The translations under genes and the position numbers were made by a program. A model generated the notes under the pieces. It saw only the letters and a list, made by a program, of their open reading frames with translations, was not told the DNA's origin and ran no database searches. This document shows, piece after piece, positions 8,325 through 17,525 of a stretch of 64,000 nt of DNA. Numbering within the stretch: position 1 is the first letter of the stretch; every line of letters begins with the position of its first letter. The stretch is from NCBI GenBank assembly GCA_903929765.1, contig CAIYVX010000023.1, positions 62,001 through 126,000 of the forward strand. The letters are read 5' to 3'. This stretch comes from an uncultured Planctomycetia bacterium (GTDB taxonomy: Bacteria; Planctomycetota; Phycisphaerae; FEN-1346; JAACEH01).

Positions 8325-10637
8325 CTACCGCCCGCCCAGAATCTTCAGCTTCGCCAGGTGCGGCGCCAGCACCTTCTCCCCGATGTTCTGAAACCGCACG
8401 CGAACCCGCGCCCGTTCGCCTTCGCCGGAGGAATCGATGATCGTCCCCTGGCCGTACGTCGGATGCGACACCACCTGTCCGATCCGATACGCCGACCGCG
8501 CTCCCAGCGCCGCCCGCTCCCGCGCCAACTCCTCCTCATCCGGCTCGAACTCGCGATCTCCCGTCCGCTCCGGCTTCGTCTCAGCCGCAGGCTTCGGCCA
8601 CCGTCTCGTCGCCGCGCCGCCAAATCCACCGCCTCCGCCGAACCCGCCGCGACCGTACTCCCGCCGCCCATACGCCGCGCCGCTCGTCTCGCTGGCCAGC
8701 GACGTTCGCTCCACGCTTCGCTCGCCGATCTCGCGCAGAAACGGGCTCGGACCCTGTCGCAACGTCTCGCCCTGGTGCATCCGGTACCGCGCATAGCTCA
8801 GCGTCAAACGCTCCCGTGCCCGAGTCAGGCCCACGAAGCACAGCCGCCGTTCCTCCTCGATATCGCGGTTATTTTCCTCCCGCGCCATCTGGTGCGGCAA
8901 CAGTCCGTCCTCCACCGCCACCAGATAAACCGTCGGAAACTCCAGTCCCTTGGCCGCGTGCAGCGTCATCAAATGCACCCGCTCCGAGGTCTCGTTCAGA
9001 TCGTCCTGGTCGCTCGACAGGGCTACCCGCTCCAGGAACCGCTGAATCGGCGGCAGCACCTCCGCCTCCTCCGTCGGCCCTTCCAGCGCCTCCGCCTCGT
9101 CGAACTCCGCCGCCAGGTTGATCAACTCGTCCACGTTCGCCTGCCGCTCTTCGTCATCATCCCCCAGCTTGCGGCAATAATCCTTGTAGCGCGTCTGGGC
9201 GATGATCGCCTCCAGCAGCGGCCGAATTTCCGCCCGATCCAGCGCCGCCAGATCGTCCATCAACTTCACGAACAGTTCCACCGCCCCGGCCCCGCGCCCC
9301 ACCAGGCCCTCCACCTCGCCCGCCAACCGGCACGCCTCCAGCAGGTTCAGCGTCCGCCCCGCCGCAAATTCCTTCAGCCGCGCCACCGTCGTGTCGCCGA
9401 TCCCGCGCGTCGGCGCATTGATGATCCGCTCCACCGCCCCGTCGTCCTCCGGCGTCGCCAGCACCCGCAGATACCCGATCAGCGTCCGAATTTCCTGTCG
9501 CTCGTAAAAGCTCGTGCCGCGCACAATCTCGTAGGGCACCCCCGCCGCCCGCAGCCCGTCCTCCAGCGCCCGGCTCAGCGAGTTGACCCGATAAAAAATC
9601 GCCACCCCGCTCAGCCCTTTGTTGTCCGGGTGATCGTGCCGCAACTCCTCCGCGATGAACCGCGCCTCCGCCTCCGCCGAATCCGTTTCGACCACCCGGA
9701 CCCGCGCCCCCGGCGGATTCTCCGTAAACAGGGCCTTCTGCTTGCGCTTCATGTTGTGCTTGATCAGCTCGCCCGCCACGTCCAGAATCTGCGGCGTCGA
9801 CCGGTAATTCCGTTCCAGCCGGATCACCTTGCAGCCCACGAAATCCTTCTCGAAATCCAGAATGTTCCTGATGTCCGCCCCGCGCCAGCCGTAGATCGAC
9901 TGGTCCGGGTCGCCCGTCGCACAAATGTTCCGAAATTTATCGGCGATCTGCCGCGTGATGCGATATTGCGCCTCGTTGGTGTCCTGGTACTCGTCGATCA
10001 GAATGTACCGGTAGCGCTCCTGGAGGGCCTCGCGAAACTCCGCCGTCGTCCCCAGCGCCGTCGCCACTCGCAACAGCAGGTCGTCGAAATCCAGGGCGTT
10101 GTTCCCGCGCAGAATCTCCTCATACGCCGTGTAAATCTTCGCCACCGTCTTGGCCGCGTAATCCACCGCCTCGCTCGCGTACTTGCCCGCGCTGACCATC
10201 TTGTTCTTCAGTTGGCTGATCCGGCTCTGCATCTTCTCCGGCGCCCAATGTGCCGCATCGAGGTTCAATCTTTCCAACGCCAGCTTCAATGCTCGCTTCG
10301 AGTCGGCCTGCGTGTAAATGGCGAATTGCGGATTGAGGCCGAGCATCTCGCCGTGCGTCCGCAGTACCCGGGCGCAGAACGAATGGAACGTTGCCGCCGT
10401 CAGGTGCCGCGCCGTCACCAGCGCCGCGATCCGCCCGCGCATCTCGTCCGCCGCCTTGTTCGTAAAGGTGATCGCCAGGATTTCCGCCGCCGGAATGCCC
10501 TGCGACATCAGGTAGGCCACGCGCCGCGTGATGACGCGCGTCTTGCCGCTCCCCGCGCCGGCCAGCACCAGCAGCGGTCCCTCCACGTGCCGTACCGCTT
10601 CCACCTGCGCCGGCGTTAGGTCTGAAAGCAAATCCAT
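8325..10637 (-). CDS. pcrA: UvrD/PcrA-type ATP-dependent DNA helicase
   Basis: LVLAGAGSGKTRVITRRVAYL, DEYQDTNEAQY, GDPDQSIYGWRGAD, LMTLHAAKGLEFPTVYL, FVGLTRARERLTLSYA. Confidence 0.93.
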   Translation of the reverse strand: MDLLSDLTPAQVEAVRHVEGPLLVLAGAGSGKTRVITRRVAYLMSQGIPAAEILAITFTNKAADEMRGRIAALVTARHLTAATFHSFCARVLRTHGEMLGLNPQFAIYTQADSKRALKLALERLNLDAAHWAPEKMQSRISQLKNKMVSAGKYASEAVDYAAKTVAKIYTAYEEILRGNNALDFDDLLLRVATALGTTAEFREALQERYRYILIDEYQDTNEAQYRITRQIADKFRNICATGDPDQSIYGWRGADIRNILDFEKDFVGCKVIRLERNYRSTPQILDVAGELIKHNMKRKQKALFTENPPGARVRVVETDSAEAEARFIAEELRHDHPDNKGLSGVAIFYRVNSLSRALEDGLRAAGVPYEIVRGTSFYERQEIRTLIGYLRVLATPEDDGAVERIINAPTRGIGDTTVARLKEFAAGRTLNLLEACRLAGEVEGLVGRGAGAVELFVKLMDDLAALDRAEIRPLLEAIIAQTRYKDYCRKLGDDDEERQANVDELINLAAEFDEAEALEGPTEEAEVLPPIQRFLERVALSSDQDDLNETSERVHLMTLHAAKGLEFPTVYLVAVEDGLLPHQMAREENNRDIEEERRLCFVGLTRARERLTLSYARYRMHQGETLRQGPSPFLREIGERSVERTSLASETSGAAYGRREYGRGGFGGGGGFGGAATRRWPKPAAETKPERTGDREFEPDEEELARERAALGARSAYRIGQVVSHPTYGQGTIIDSSGEGERARVRVRFQNIGEKVLAPHLAKLKILGGR

Positions 10638-10769
10638 CGTTTGGGACTCTTTCTAGCAGGTCCGAATTGAACCTGGAGCGCCGCAGTATAGCACTTCACC
10701 TGCCCCAGATTCAACCACGCCTTCAGTTTTGGTTTGAAATTCCACGCCGTAGACCGTAACCTACCCCGC

Positions 10770-11159
10770 ATGGCCATCGTCGGGCACGGCGTCGACATCA
10801 TCGAAGTGGACCGCATTCGCCGGATGATCGCCGATCATCCCGACCATTTCATCCCCCGCACCTACACGCCCGCCGAGATCGCCTACGCCCAGCGTGAAAA
10901 ACGTCAGGCCGAAGTTTACGCCGGCCGCTTTGCCGCCAAGGAAGCCGTCATGAAAGCTCTGGGCACCGGCTGGCGGCGCGGTGTCGCCTTTGCCGACATC
11001 GAAATCCTCCAGCTCCCCACCGGCGAACCCTACGTCCGCCTCCACGGCCGCACGGCCGAAGTTGCCCGCGAGCGCCAAATCGCCCGCATCTGGATTTCCA
11101 TCAGCCACATCGCCGCCGTCGCCACCGCCAGCGCCATCGCCGTCGACGAAAAAGGGTAG
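10770..11159 (+). CDS. acpS: Holo-[acyl-carrier-protein] synthase
   Basis: MAIVGHGVDIIEVDRIRR, YAGRFAAKEAVMKALGTG, ISISHIAAVATASAI. Confidence 0.9.
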   Translation: MAIVGHGVDIIEVDRIRRMIADHPDHFIPRTYTPAEIAYAQREKRQAEVYAGRFAAKEAVMKALGTGWRRGVAFADIEILQLPTGEPYVRLHGRTAEVARERQIARIWISISHIAAVATASAIAVDEKG

Positions 11160-11196
11160 GGGGCTGTCAGATTCCGGATTGTGTTATCAGATGGAT

Positions 11197-11243
11197 GTGC
11201 CACGGCGGGTCTTGCCCCGCCGTGCGAAAACCAATTGTGCCAT
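11197..11243. repeat. Interspersed palindromic element, family E (GTGCCACGG...CCGTGCGAA...TTGTGCC)
   Basis: gtgccacggcgggtcttgccccgccgtgcgaaaaccaattgtgcc; related copy at 29381-29431. Confidence 0.7.
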
Positions 11244-11267
11244 GTTTCGTGAAAAAAGTGCCGTTGC

Positions 11268-11867
11268 TTACGGCTTCGCCTTCTCGCTGCTGGCCGGGAT
11301 CGCGGCTGCTGCGGCCGACGTGTCCGTAACCGGCGACTCCGCCGCCTCCGGTCCTGCCGCCGCGGCCCCGCCGACCGCCCCCGCCGGCGACATACTCTCC
11401 ACCGTCAGCGACCATTTGTAGACGCCCGCGCCCGCCGGAGCCGAGGCCGACATGTCCGTCACCTTCAGAAACGGGTAGGCCGTCCGCAACTTGGCGAGAA
11501 ATTTTCCGAGGTCGATCATGGATATCTTGTCGATCACCACCTGGTATTGCTCGCCCTGGCCGGCCTTGCTGCCACCGCCGCTGCTCTTGGTGGTGTACTT
11601 GAAGTTCGCCTCGCTGATGGTGCACTCATTGCGCAATGCAATCAGGATCGTCGGAATATCCGCGCCCTTGGGCGTGGGGACGTACCCGAGGGCCGACAGT
11701 TCGTTTTGCTTGGCCAGCAAATCGCCGCGAAGCGTTTCCGTGTCGTTCCAGTTTGCGGACGCCTGCTGCTCCGCGTCCGCCGACAGATAATACAGATAAC
11801 CCGTAACCGCCAGGAAAACCAATCCGCAGGCGGCAAAAATCAAGGCGGCCAGAAGCGATTTCCTCAC
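11268..11867 (-). CDS. T2SS/T4P-type accessory inner-membrane protein (PilO/GspM-like)
   Basis: N-terminal TM, coiled region, position directly downstream of the GspL/PilM-like gene. Confidence 0.6.
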   Translation of the reverse strand: MRKSLLAALIFAACGLVFLAVTGYLYYLSADAEQQASANWNDTETLRGDLLAKQNELSALGYVPTPKGADIPTILIALRNECTISEANFKYTTKSSGGGSKAGQGEQYQVVIDKISMIDLGKFLAKLRTAYPFLKVTDMSASAPAGAGVYKWSLTVESMSPAGAVGGAAAAGPEAAESPVTDTSAAAAAIPASSEKAKP

Positions 11868-11877
11868 CGGAACTCTC

Positions 11878-13311
11878 CTACTTTTCTGATTTATAGCCTA
11901 TGGTAAAACTGAACTCCGCATCTTTCGGATGAGGCGTCACGTCACCCAAAAGCGAAGAAAATTCCTTCGAATTCTTGATTTGCAGCCGCAGCTTGTTCCC
12001 CGCTTCAACGTTGCTCGTTGTGCCGCGCAGCGTGATATTCTTCTGGTTGATGCTGATCTGGTTGAACTCCACCGGCTTCACGTCGCTGGGCGCCCCCGCC
12101 AACACCGCCACCAGCTCGTCCAGTTTTTCTTCGGCATCAATGTGGTTCTTCGCTTCCTTCAACTGCGCCGTCAGCCGCGCCACCCGGCGCGACAGATCAT
12201 CATGGAGGTTCTCCAACGCCGGGATCTTGCTGCCGCCCAGCACCGTTTTGTTATCCTTCCAGAACATCACGGGCTGATTTTGCATCTCCCGCAGGGTATT
12301 CTTCTCGCGTTCCGAGGCCAGCAGGAACATCGCTCCGCCCACCGCCAGGCAGAAGCCCAGCAGGAAAATTGCCACCGCACTCAGCAGCGAAACCGCCTGG
12401 GCCGTCTCGCGCGGCACAAACTCCTCCTGACGCATCGAGAGCGGGCGGTCGCTGTTGGTGGCCATGTACAGCGCCACCCCGGCCGCCAGCGGCCAGTGCC
12501 GCGGCGCCGAACTTTCCGCCGCAGACCCGGCCAACTGCGGCGGCGCCACCGTTTGCTGCGGACACCCCAGTTCGTCCGCCACCGCTCGTGCCAGCGTATC
12601 CGCCGCTTCACCCCCGAAACTGAGCACCGCCGCCGGAGTCGGAAAGCCCGGGGCCGACAGGAACAGACGCCGGACTTCCTGGAGCGGCTGGCCCGCCACC
12701 TCCGTCGCCCAGGTCAACGACCGAATCCGCCGGCAGCCCCAGATCAGCCGGCCGTCCGTCACCAGACTCAACGCCACGCTGTCCTCGTCGCCCGAAACTG
12801 CCAGCACCGGCTTGGCGCCAAACTCGCCGCCCAGCGCCCGCACCAGGCCCACGTGACCCAGCGCGTCCGGTGGCATGTATTCCGGAGAAAGGCCCGACGC
12901 CTCATACTTGGCCAACAGTTCGCCGATCCGCTTCTTCGTCGACGCCCAGGCCAGCACGTGGCTCGAATCCGCGCGTTGCTCCAGAATCTGGAACGGGATC
13001 AGCAGCGCCGCCGCCTCGTCCCCCAGATTCTCCTCCAACTCGAACTTGATCGTGTCCCGAATCTGCGACTCCGCCGTAAACGGGATCCACGTCTCGCGGA
13101 TCGAATAGTCGTCCCAGTTGACCAGCGCCGCCAGACCCAGGTTCAAAATCCCCTGTTTCCGGATCAACGCCGTGGCCACGGCCAGCGCGTCCTCGTCCGC
13201 CTTGATCTCCCGACGCTCCAGCGCCACCAGCGACGCCTCGGCCCCGTGGCCCGTGGCCTTGGCCAGTACCACGTACTTACCCGTGATTTGCACCGCTACA
13301 CTTTCCGGCAC
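11878..13311 (-). CDS. GspL / PilM-PilN-like protein
   Basis: Actin-like N-terminal half (MPESVAVQITGKYVVLAKA...), single TM (VSLLSAVAIFLLGFCLAVGGAMFLL), coiled coil; position in gsp cluster. Confidence 0.65.
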   Translation of the reverse strand: MPESVAVQITGKYVVLAKATGHGAEASLVALERREIKADEDALAVATALIRKQGILNLGLAALVNWDDYSIRETWIPFTAESQIRDTIKFELEENLGDEAAALLIPFQILEQRADSSHVLAWASTKKRIGELLAKYEASGLSPEYMPPDALGHVGLVRALGGEFGAKPVLAVSGDEDSVALSLVTDGRLIWGCRRIRSLTWATEVAGQPLQEVRRLFLSAPGFPTPAAVLSFGGEAADTLARAVADELGCPQQTVAPPQLAGSAAESSAPRHWPLAAGVALYMATNSDRPLSMRQEEFVPRETAQAVSLLSAVAIFLLGFCLAVGGAMFLLASEREKNTLREMQNQPVMFWKDNKTVLGGSKIPALENLHDDLSRRVARLTAQLKEAKNHIDAEEKLDELVAVLAGAPSDVKPVEFNQISINQKNITLRGTTSNVEAGNKLRLQIKNSKEFSSLLGDVTPHPKDAEFSFTIGYKSEK

Positions 13312-13320
13312 GGTTTTCTC

Positions 13321-14613
13321 CTAAGGTTCCAGACGACGCCACAAGATGTTCATGTCCCCTTTTCCGGTGCGCTGAACCACCATGGTCAGCCGCGCCGTGT
13401 ACATCGGTCCCTGGTCCGCCGGTGACGCCGCTGCTGCCGCCGCGTCTTTGGCCGCCGCCGACCCCGATGAAGCCGCTGTCGCCGAGACCGCCGTCGACCC
13501 GAACGGCATGAAGGGGATTTTTTTCAGCACCGGCACCGTCAGCACCGGCGCCGAAGGATCCAGCGGCGCCGTCTTCGCCAGCGGCGCATAAACCGCCGTC
13601 GCATGCACAATGAAATTCGTGCTCGTCACCGCCAGTTCCTTGCGCAGTTGCCGCGAATCTCGGGTCGATATACCCGCTGCCCGGCTGAGTTGTGACATGT
13701 TCGTGATCGGCTGTTGCTCCCGCGCCTGGATGATCTGGTCCACCTCTTCCATTTGGCCGGACAGCGTCGGCGTGGACCCCAGCACCTCCCGGAAGGCCGT
13801 GTTCACGTTCGGCGTCCCGCCGGTCCCGCCGCTGCTGCTCCAACTCGTCACCATGTCCATGAACCGCGTGTGGATCGTATCGCCTGTGGTCGGATCAGTA
13901 TCATCCACGCCCGCCGACTGGATCGCCGCGATGTCGTCCGCCGTCAACCCGGGCAAATTCAGGTAATCTTCCAGCCACACCGGCTGAAATTTCGCCGTCG
14001 GCTGGCTCGCCATTGATGGCGCCGGCGTCGTCGTCAGGGTGGATGTCCCGTTCGCCTGGTTGGCCGGACCGGTGTTCACCGCCGTCGGCTGCGTCACAAA
14101 AATCTGGTTCTCCGTGTACTTGAGCTGCGCCTGGGTCACGATCGCATTGGCCAGATCGTTCGCCACCGCCGGCGTCAGACCGCACGAGGTTGAAAACGTG
14201 ATAAAGTTCTGCACGTTCGTCTTCAGCGTGTCCGGATCGGTCGCCAGCAGTTGCGTCAGGTCGTACATCCGGTCCGCGTCCGTGATCTGGATGGCGATCA
14301 GCACCACCCGCGGCGATTCCAGGTCGCCCAGGTTGATCAGGAACGCCTTCGGAAAATTCCACTCGTCGAACAACGTATCCGCCTGGACGCTCGCCGCCGG
14401 CGCTGCAAAGATCTGCCGTACCAGACCCGGCACCGAATCCAGCGCCCGCCGGCATTCGTGAACGTACGTCCGCGTCTTCGCCTGGCGATACGACAGCGTC
14501 GCCGAAGTCTGAACCTGGGCGACCAGCAACGTCAACGCCAGCAGCACCAGCAGCGTCACCAGGAGCGCCACCCCGCGTCGCCGGCCGGAAGTTGTGGAAC
14601 GCCTAATGCCCAC
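13321..14613 (-). CDS. gspK: T2SS minor pseudopilin GspK (GTG start inferred)
   Basis: RRRGVALLVTLLVLLALTLLVAQ leader; size and helix-hairpin-like C-terminus; overlaps end of gspJ. Confidence 0.78.
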   Translation of the reverse strand: MGIRRSTTSGRRRGVALLVTLLVLLALTLLVAQVQTSATLSYRQAKTRTYVHECRRALDSVPGLVRQIFAAPAASVQADTLFDEWNFPKAFLINLGDLESPRVVLIAIQITDADRMYDLTQLLATDPDTLKTNVQNFITFSTSCGLTPAVANDLANAIVTQAQLKYTENQIFVTQPTAVNTGPANQANGTSTLTTTPAPSMASQPTAKFQPVWLEDYLNLPGLTADDIAAIQSAGVDDTDPTTGDTIHTRFMDMVTSWSSSGGTGGTPNVNTAFREVLGSTPTLSGQMEEVDQIIQAREQQPITNMSQLSRAAGISTRDSRQLRKELAVTSTNFIVHATAVYAPLAKTAPLDPSAPVLTVPVLKKIPFMPFGSTAVSATAASSGSAAAKDAAAAAASPADQGPMYTARLTMVVQRTGKGDMNILWRRLEP

Positions 14614-15667
14614 TTGGTCTTCCACCTCCGCCGAAAGGCGAACCGCCGCCCGTTCCACCAAAGGGCGATCTGCCGCCATTGCCGCTTGGGCCGCTGGTGC
14701 CGGTCGGACCACTGGCACCGCTCGGACCACTGGTACCAGTACCAGTTCTCGGACCCGTACTGCCGCGACCGCTTCCGCCCGCTCCCGTCATCCCACCCCC
14801 GCCGCCGTTGCCGGTCAGGAGGCTCGAACCGTTCAACCCGCTCGTATCGACCGAGATGTCCTGCGCCGCCAGGGCGCTCGTCAACGTCGCATTCAGCATC
14901 TCCGTCTGCACCGATATCATCGGCATCCGAATGATCCGTTCCAGTGAAAACGGCGGGCTCCCATTAACCCCGCCCCCGGTCAAATTGATCCGAACCGCCA
15001 CCGGAATCTTGTCTGCTCCGAACCCGCCCGTCCACTCGTTCTTGAACTCCGCCGGCGGTGGCGGCTGGCCGTTGGCCACCGGCAAGGGCGGCGGAAGAAA
15101 TTCAATTTTAAACTCCGTCAGGTTGTCCGCCAGCAGCACCAGACCCTGGTCCGAATTCCGAATCGTGTTGGCCGCCAGGTTCGTCTCAATCGCCATCTCG
15201 CGCCGCTGCACGACAATCAAGTTCGGATTCTTCGGATCCTGCGACGCCATATATGCCACCTCAATCAGCCCCGGGTTCTGCCGCAGATCGTCGCTCACAC
15301 GCATTCCCGACAGGCACGGAAAGGCGATGCTCGTCAGCTTGCTCCCCGAGGTGTCCTGCTGGTTCAGCATGAAGTACGTCCGCGTATCGTAAACGTGAAT
15401 CTGCTCCAGATCGTGCGCCAGCAGGTCCATCACCCCCGTCGCCGCCTCCAGCGTCCCCAGCCGGTCGTCGATCTTCTCCCGCGAGGAGACCGTCGTCGAG
15501 AACATCGTCATCAGGGCCAGGAACATCAGCGACAGAATCACGATCGCCGCCACCAACTCGATCAGCGTCATCGCCCTGGCCGTGAAATTTAACCCCTCTC
15601 CCTTGAGAGAGGGTGGCCCTTCAGGGCCGGGTGAGGGCTTGAGGCTAAGGTCTAACCGCAAGTTCAT
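14603..15667 (-). CDS. gspJ: T2SS minor pseudopilin GspJ with Gly/Ser/Thr/Pro-rich tail
   Basis: NFTARAMTLIELVAAIVILSLMFLALM prepilin segment; ATGA overlap with gspI. Confidence 0.75.
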   Translation of the reverse strand: MNLRLDLSLKPSPGPEGPPSLKGEGLNFTARAMTLIELVAAIVILSLMFLALMTMFSTTVSSREKIDDRLGTLEAATGVMDLLAHDLEQIHVYDTRTYFMLNQQDTSGSKLTSIAFPCLSGMRVSDDLRQNPGLIEVAYMASQDPKNPNLIVVQRREMAIETNLAANTIRNSDQGLVLLADNLTEFKIEFLPPPLPVANGQPPPPAEFKNEWTGGFGADKIPVAVRINLTGGGVNGSPPFSLERIIRMPMISVQTEMLNATLTSALAAQDISVDTSGLNGSSLLTGNGGGGGMTGAGGSGRGSTGPRTGTGTSGPSGASGPTGTSGPSGNGGRSPFGGTGGGSPFGGGGRPSGH

Positions 15668-16428
15668 GGCCGCTTCCCCGTTCCGCCCGTAGGACCAGTC
15701 CCGCCAGTCCCACCGGTTGCCCCAGTAGCTCCCGTGGTTCCCGTCGTCGGGCCTGTTGTCGTCCCTGTCGAAGCGATCACCGGTTTCGGCAGCCAAGCCT
15801 CCACCACCACCAGCGGTTTAGGCTGCGCCGTACCACCCATCATCCGGTGAACCTCGATCCGCACCGCCACGAACGTTCCTGGATCGAAATCGTTGTTCGC
15901 CGACGTGTCGCTCTTCGTCGCCATGGTCGATTTGAATCCGCCGCCCGGCGCCGTCCCGGAGGTCGCCAGGCCCAGGGCCACCAGCGCCGCCTGACGTCCG
16001 TCCGGATCGAGCTCGATCTGGTTCTGCTCCTGGAGCGGAGTGTGTTCCGCGATGATCCGGTGAATCTCGAATTCTTCCGTCGTGTAACCGTCCACCGACA
16101 CGGTGTCATCAGAACTGAACGTCCCGTCCGGCTCGGCCATGAACACCGGGCTGGCCAGGAACGCATCCAGCGCCGCCTCAGCCGCCGCCGTCGCCCGCGA
16201 CAACTCCGCCGTCCTCCGCGCCGTATCCACCGAACCGGCCTGGATCGCCAGCGTCGCCACCACCGCCGTCGCCACGATCACCATGGCCGCCACGACCTCC
16301 AGCAGCGTGAATCCAGTGGCACGGGCGTCTCGCCCGTGAGTCGCAGGGGCATCTTGCCCCTCCAATGCAGTTTGTAAGGGGAAGACGTCCAGGACATGAT
16401 TTTTCAACCGGCCGCTGCCAGCCATCAT
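15664..16428 (-). CDS. gspI: T2SS minor pseudopilin GspI with Gly/Thr-rich tail
   Basis: ATGFTLLEVVAAMVIVATAVVATLAIQAG; ATGA overlap with gspH. Confidence 0.78.
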   Translation of the reverse strand: MMAGSGRLKNHVLDVFPLQTALEGQDAPATHGRDARATGFTLLEVVAAMVIVATAVVATLAIQAGSVDTARRTAELSRATAAAEAALDAFLASPVFMAEPDGTFSSDDTVSVDGYTTEEFEIHRIIAEHTPLQEQNQIELDPDGRQAALVALGLATSGTAPGGGFKSTMATKSDTSANNDFDPGTFVAVRIEVHRMMGGTAQPKPLVVVEAWLPKPVIASTGTTTGPTTGTTGATGATGGTGGTGPTGGTGKRP

Positions 16429-17009
16429 TTCGTCCCCGGTTGCCGCGCCACCATCTCTATGTGAAGCTCCGAATCCGACGGTTGCTCGAATCCCGACATC
16501 AGCTTCGTCACTCCGGTCAGCGGGTTGATCTTCAGCGTCATCTTGTAATCACGTTGCTCGTGTTGAAAATATAGCCGCACCGGCGTACACACGCCCGTGG
16601 GCCAGAACCGCAGGATCACCGTCTCCGTTTTATTCAGCAGCGTGTCCGCGCCAACCATCGTCTTTTCCAGACTGACCCGCTCGCTCCAAGTTTGGGTCAG
16701 GTACGGCGCCGCGTCCGGCGAAAACGCATTCGGATCATCCGCCGCGTCCTCGTAAAAAAACGAAGCCGTGTGGGTGCGCGGATCCAACTCGCCCCGGACG
16801 ACCTTGCCGGTGATGACCGCCTCGGCCCGGGCATTGCGCAGCAGCCGCGCCACGTCGCTCGCCTCGCGGTTCGTCTCGAAGCGCGGATTGATCGAATCCA
16901 CGTGGAGCAACGCCATGCCCGTCACCAGGACGATTATGGCAACGACCACCATGATTTCGAGCAGCGTAAAGCCGCCCGCCCGTGGTCCCACCGCGCCAGG
17001 CTTGATCAC
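16425..17009 (-). CDS. gspH: T2SS minor pseudopilin GspH
   Basis: GGFTLLEIMVVVAIIVLVTGMALL prepilin motif. Confidence 0.78.
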   Translation of the reverse strand: MIKPGAVGPRAGGFTLLEIMVVVAIIVLVTGMALLHVDSINPRFETNREASDVARLLRNARAEAVITGKVVRGELDPRTHTASFFYEDAADDPNAFSPDAAPYLTQTWSERVSLEKTMVGADTLLNKTETVILRFWPTGVCTPVRLYFQHEQRDYKMTLKINPLTGVTKLMSGFEQPSDSELHIEMVARQPGTK

Positions 17010-17013
17010 ATCA

Positions 17014-17511
17014 CTATCCCCCGGCTATCCCCGATCCACCGGACTGCCACCCTTCCGGGTCCGTGACGCCATTGGAACCGAAGTCCGCCGCATAGCCCGT
17101 GCCGCCGGCCTTCTTGTCACTGCCGTAGCTAACGACCAGGAACTCCGTGGCGCCCGTAGTCTGATTTACCCGCGTGTGATACTGGTAGGGCGTGCCCCAG
17201 GGATCTTTAAAGGTAGTCGTCTGCTTCAGGTACGGGCCGCTCCAGTTTGTCGCGTCTGCCGGCGCCGTGATCAGCGCCTGGAGACCCTGGTCGTCGGTCG
17301 GATAACTCCCGACGTCCATCCGAAACAACTCCAGGGCCGTACAGAACGTACTCATTTCGCTCTTGGCCCCTTTGACCTTGTTTGAGTCGATGATCCCCGG
17401 CAACTCCAGCACCGCCGCGCTCACCATCACCCCGATGATCACCATGACGGCAATAATCTCCAGCAAAGTAAAGGCCCGAGTCGTCCGCCGCGCCTGGTTC
17501 TCTGTCCTCAT
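17014..17511 (-). CDS. gspG: T2SS major pseudopilin GspG
   Basis: RAFTLLEIIAVMVIIGVMVSAAV, YPTDDQGLQALI, DPWGTPYQY, VVSYGSD. Confidence 0.92.
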   Translation of the reverse strand: MRTENQARRTTRAFTLLEIIAVMVIIGVMVSAAVLELPGIIDSNKVKGAKSEMSTFCTALELFRMDVGSYPTDDQGLQALITAPADATNWSGPYLKQTTTFKDPWGTPYQYHTRVNQTTGATEFLVVSYGSDKKAGGTGYAADFGSNGVTDPEGWQSGGSGIAGG

Positions 17512-17525
17512 TGCCTGGCTACCTC

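Noticed and set aside
6784-10619. Long plus-strand ORFs 6784..8202 and 8292..10619
   Set aside because: Arg/His/Pro-rich shadow frames antisense to pgi and the helicase, a by-product of GC-rich codon usage
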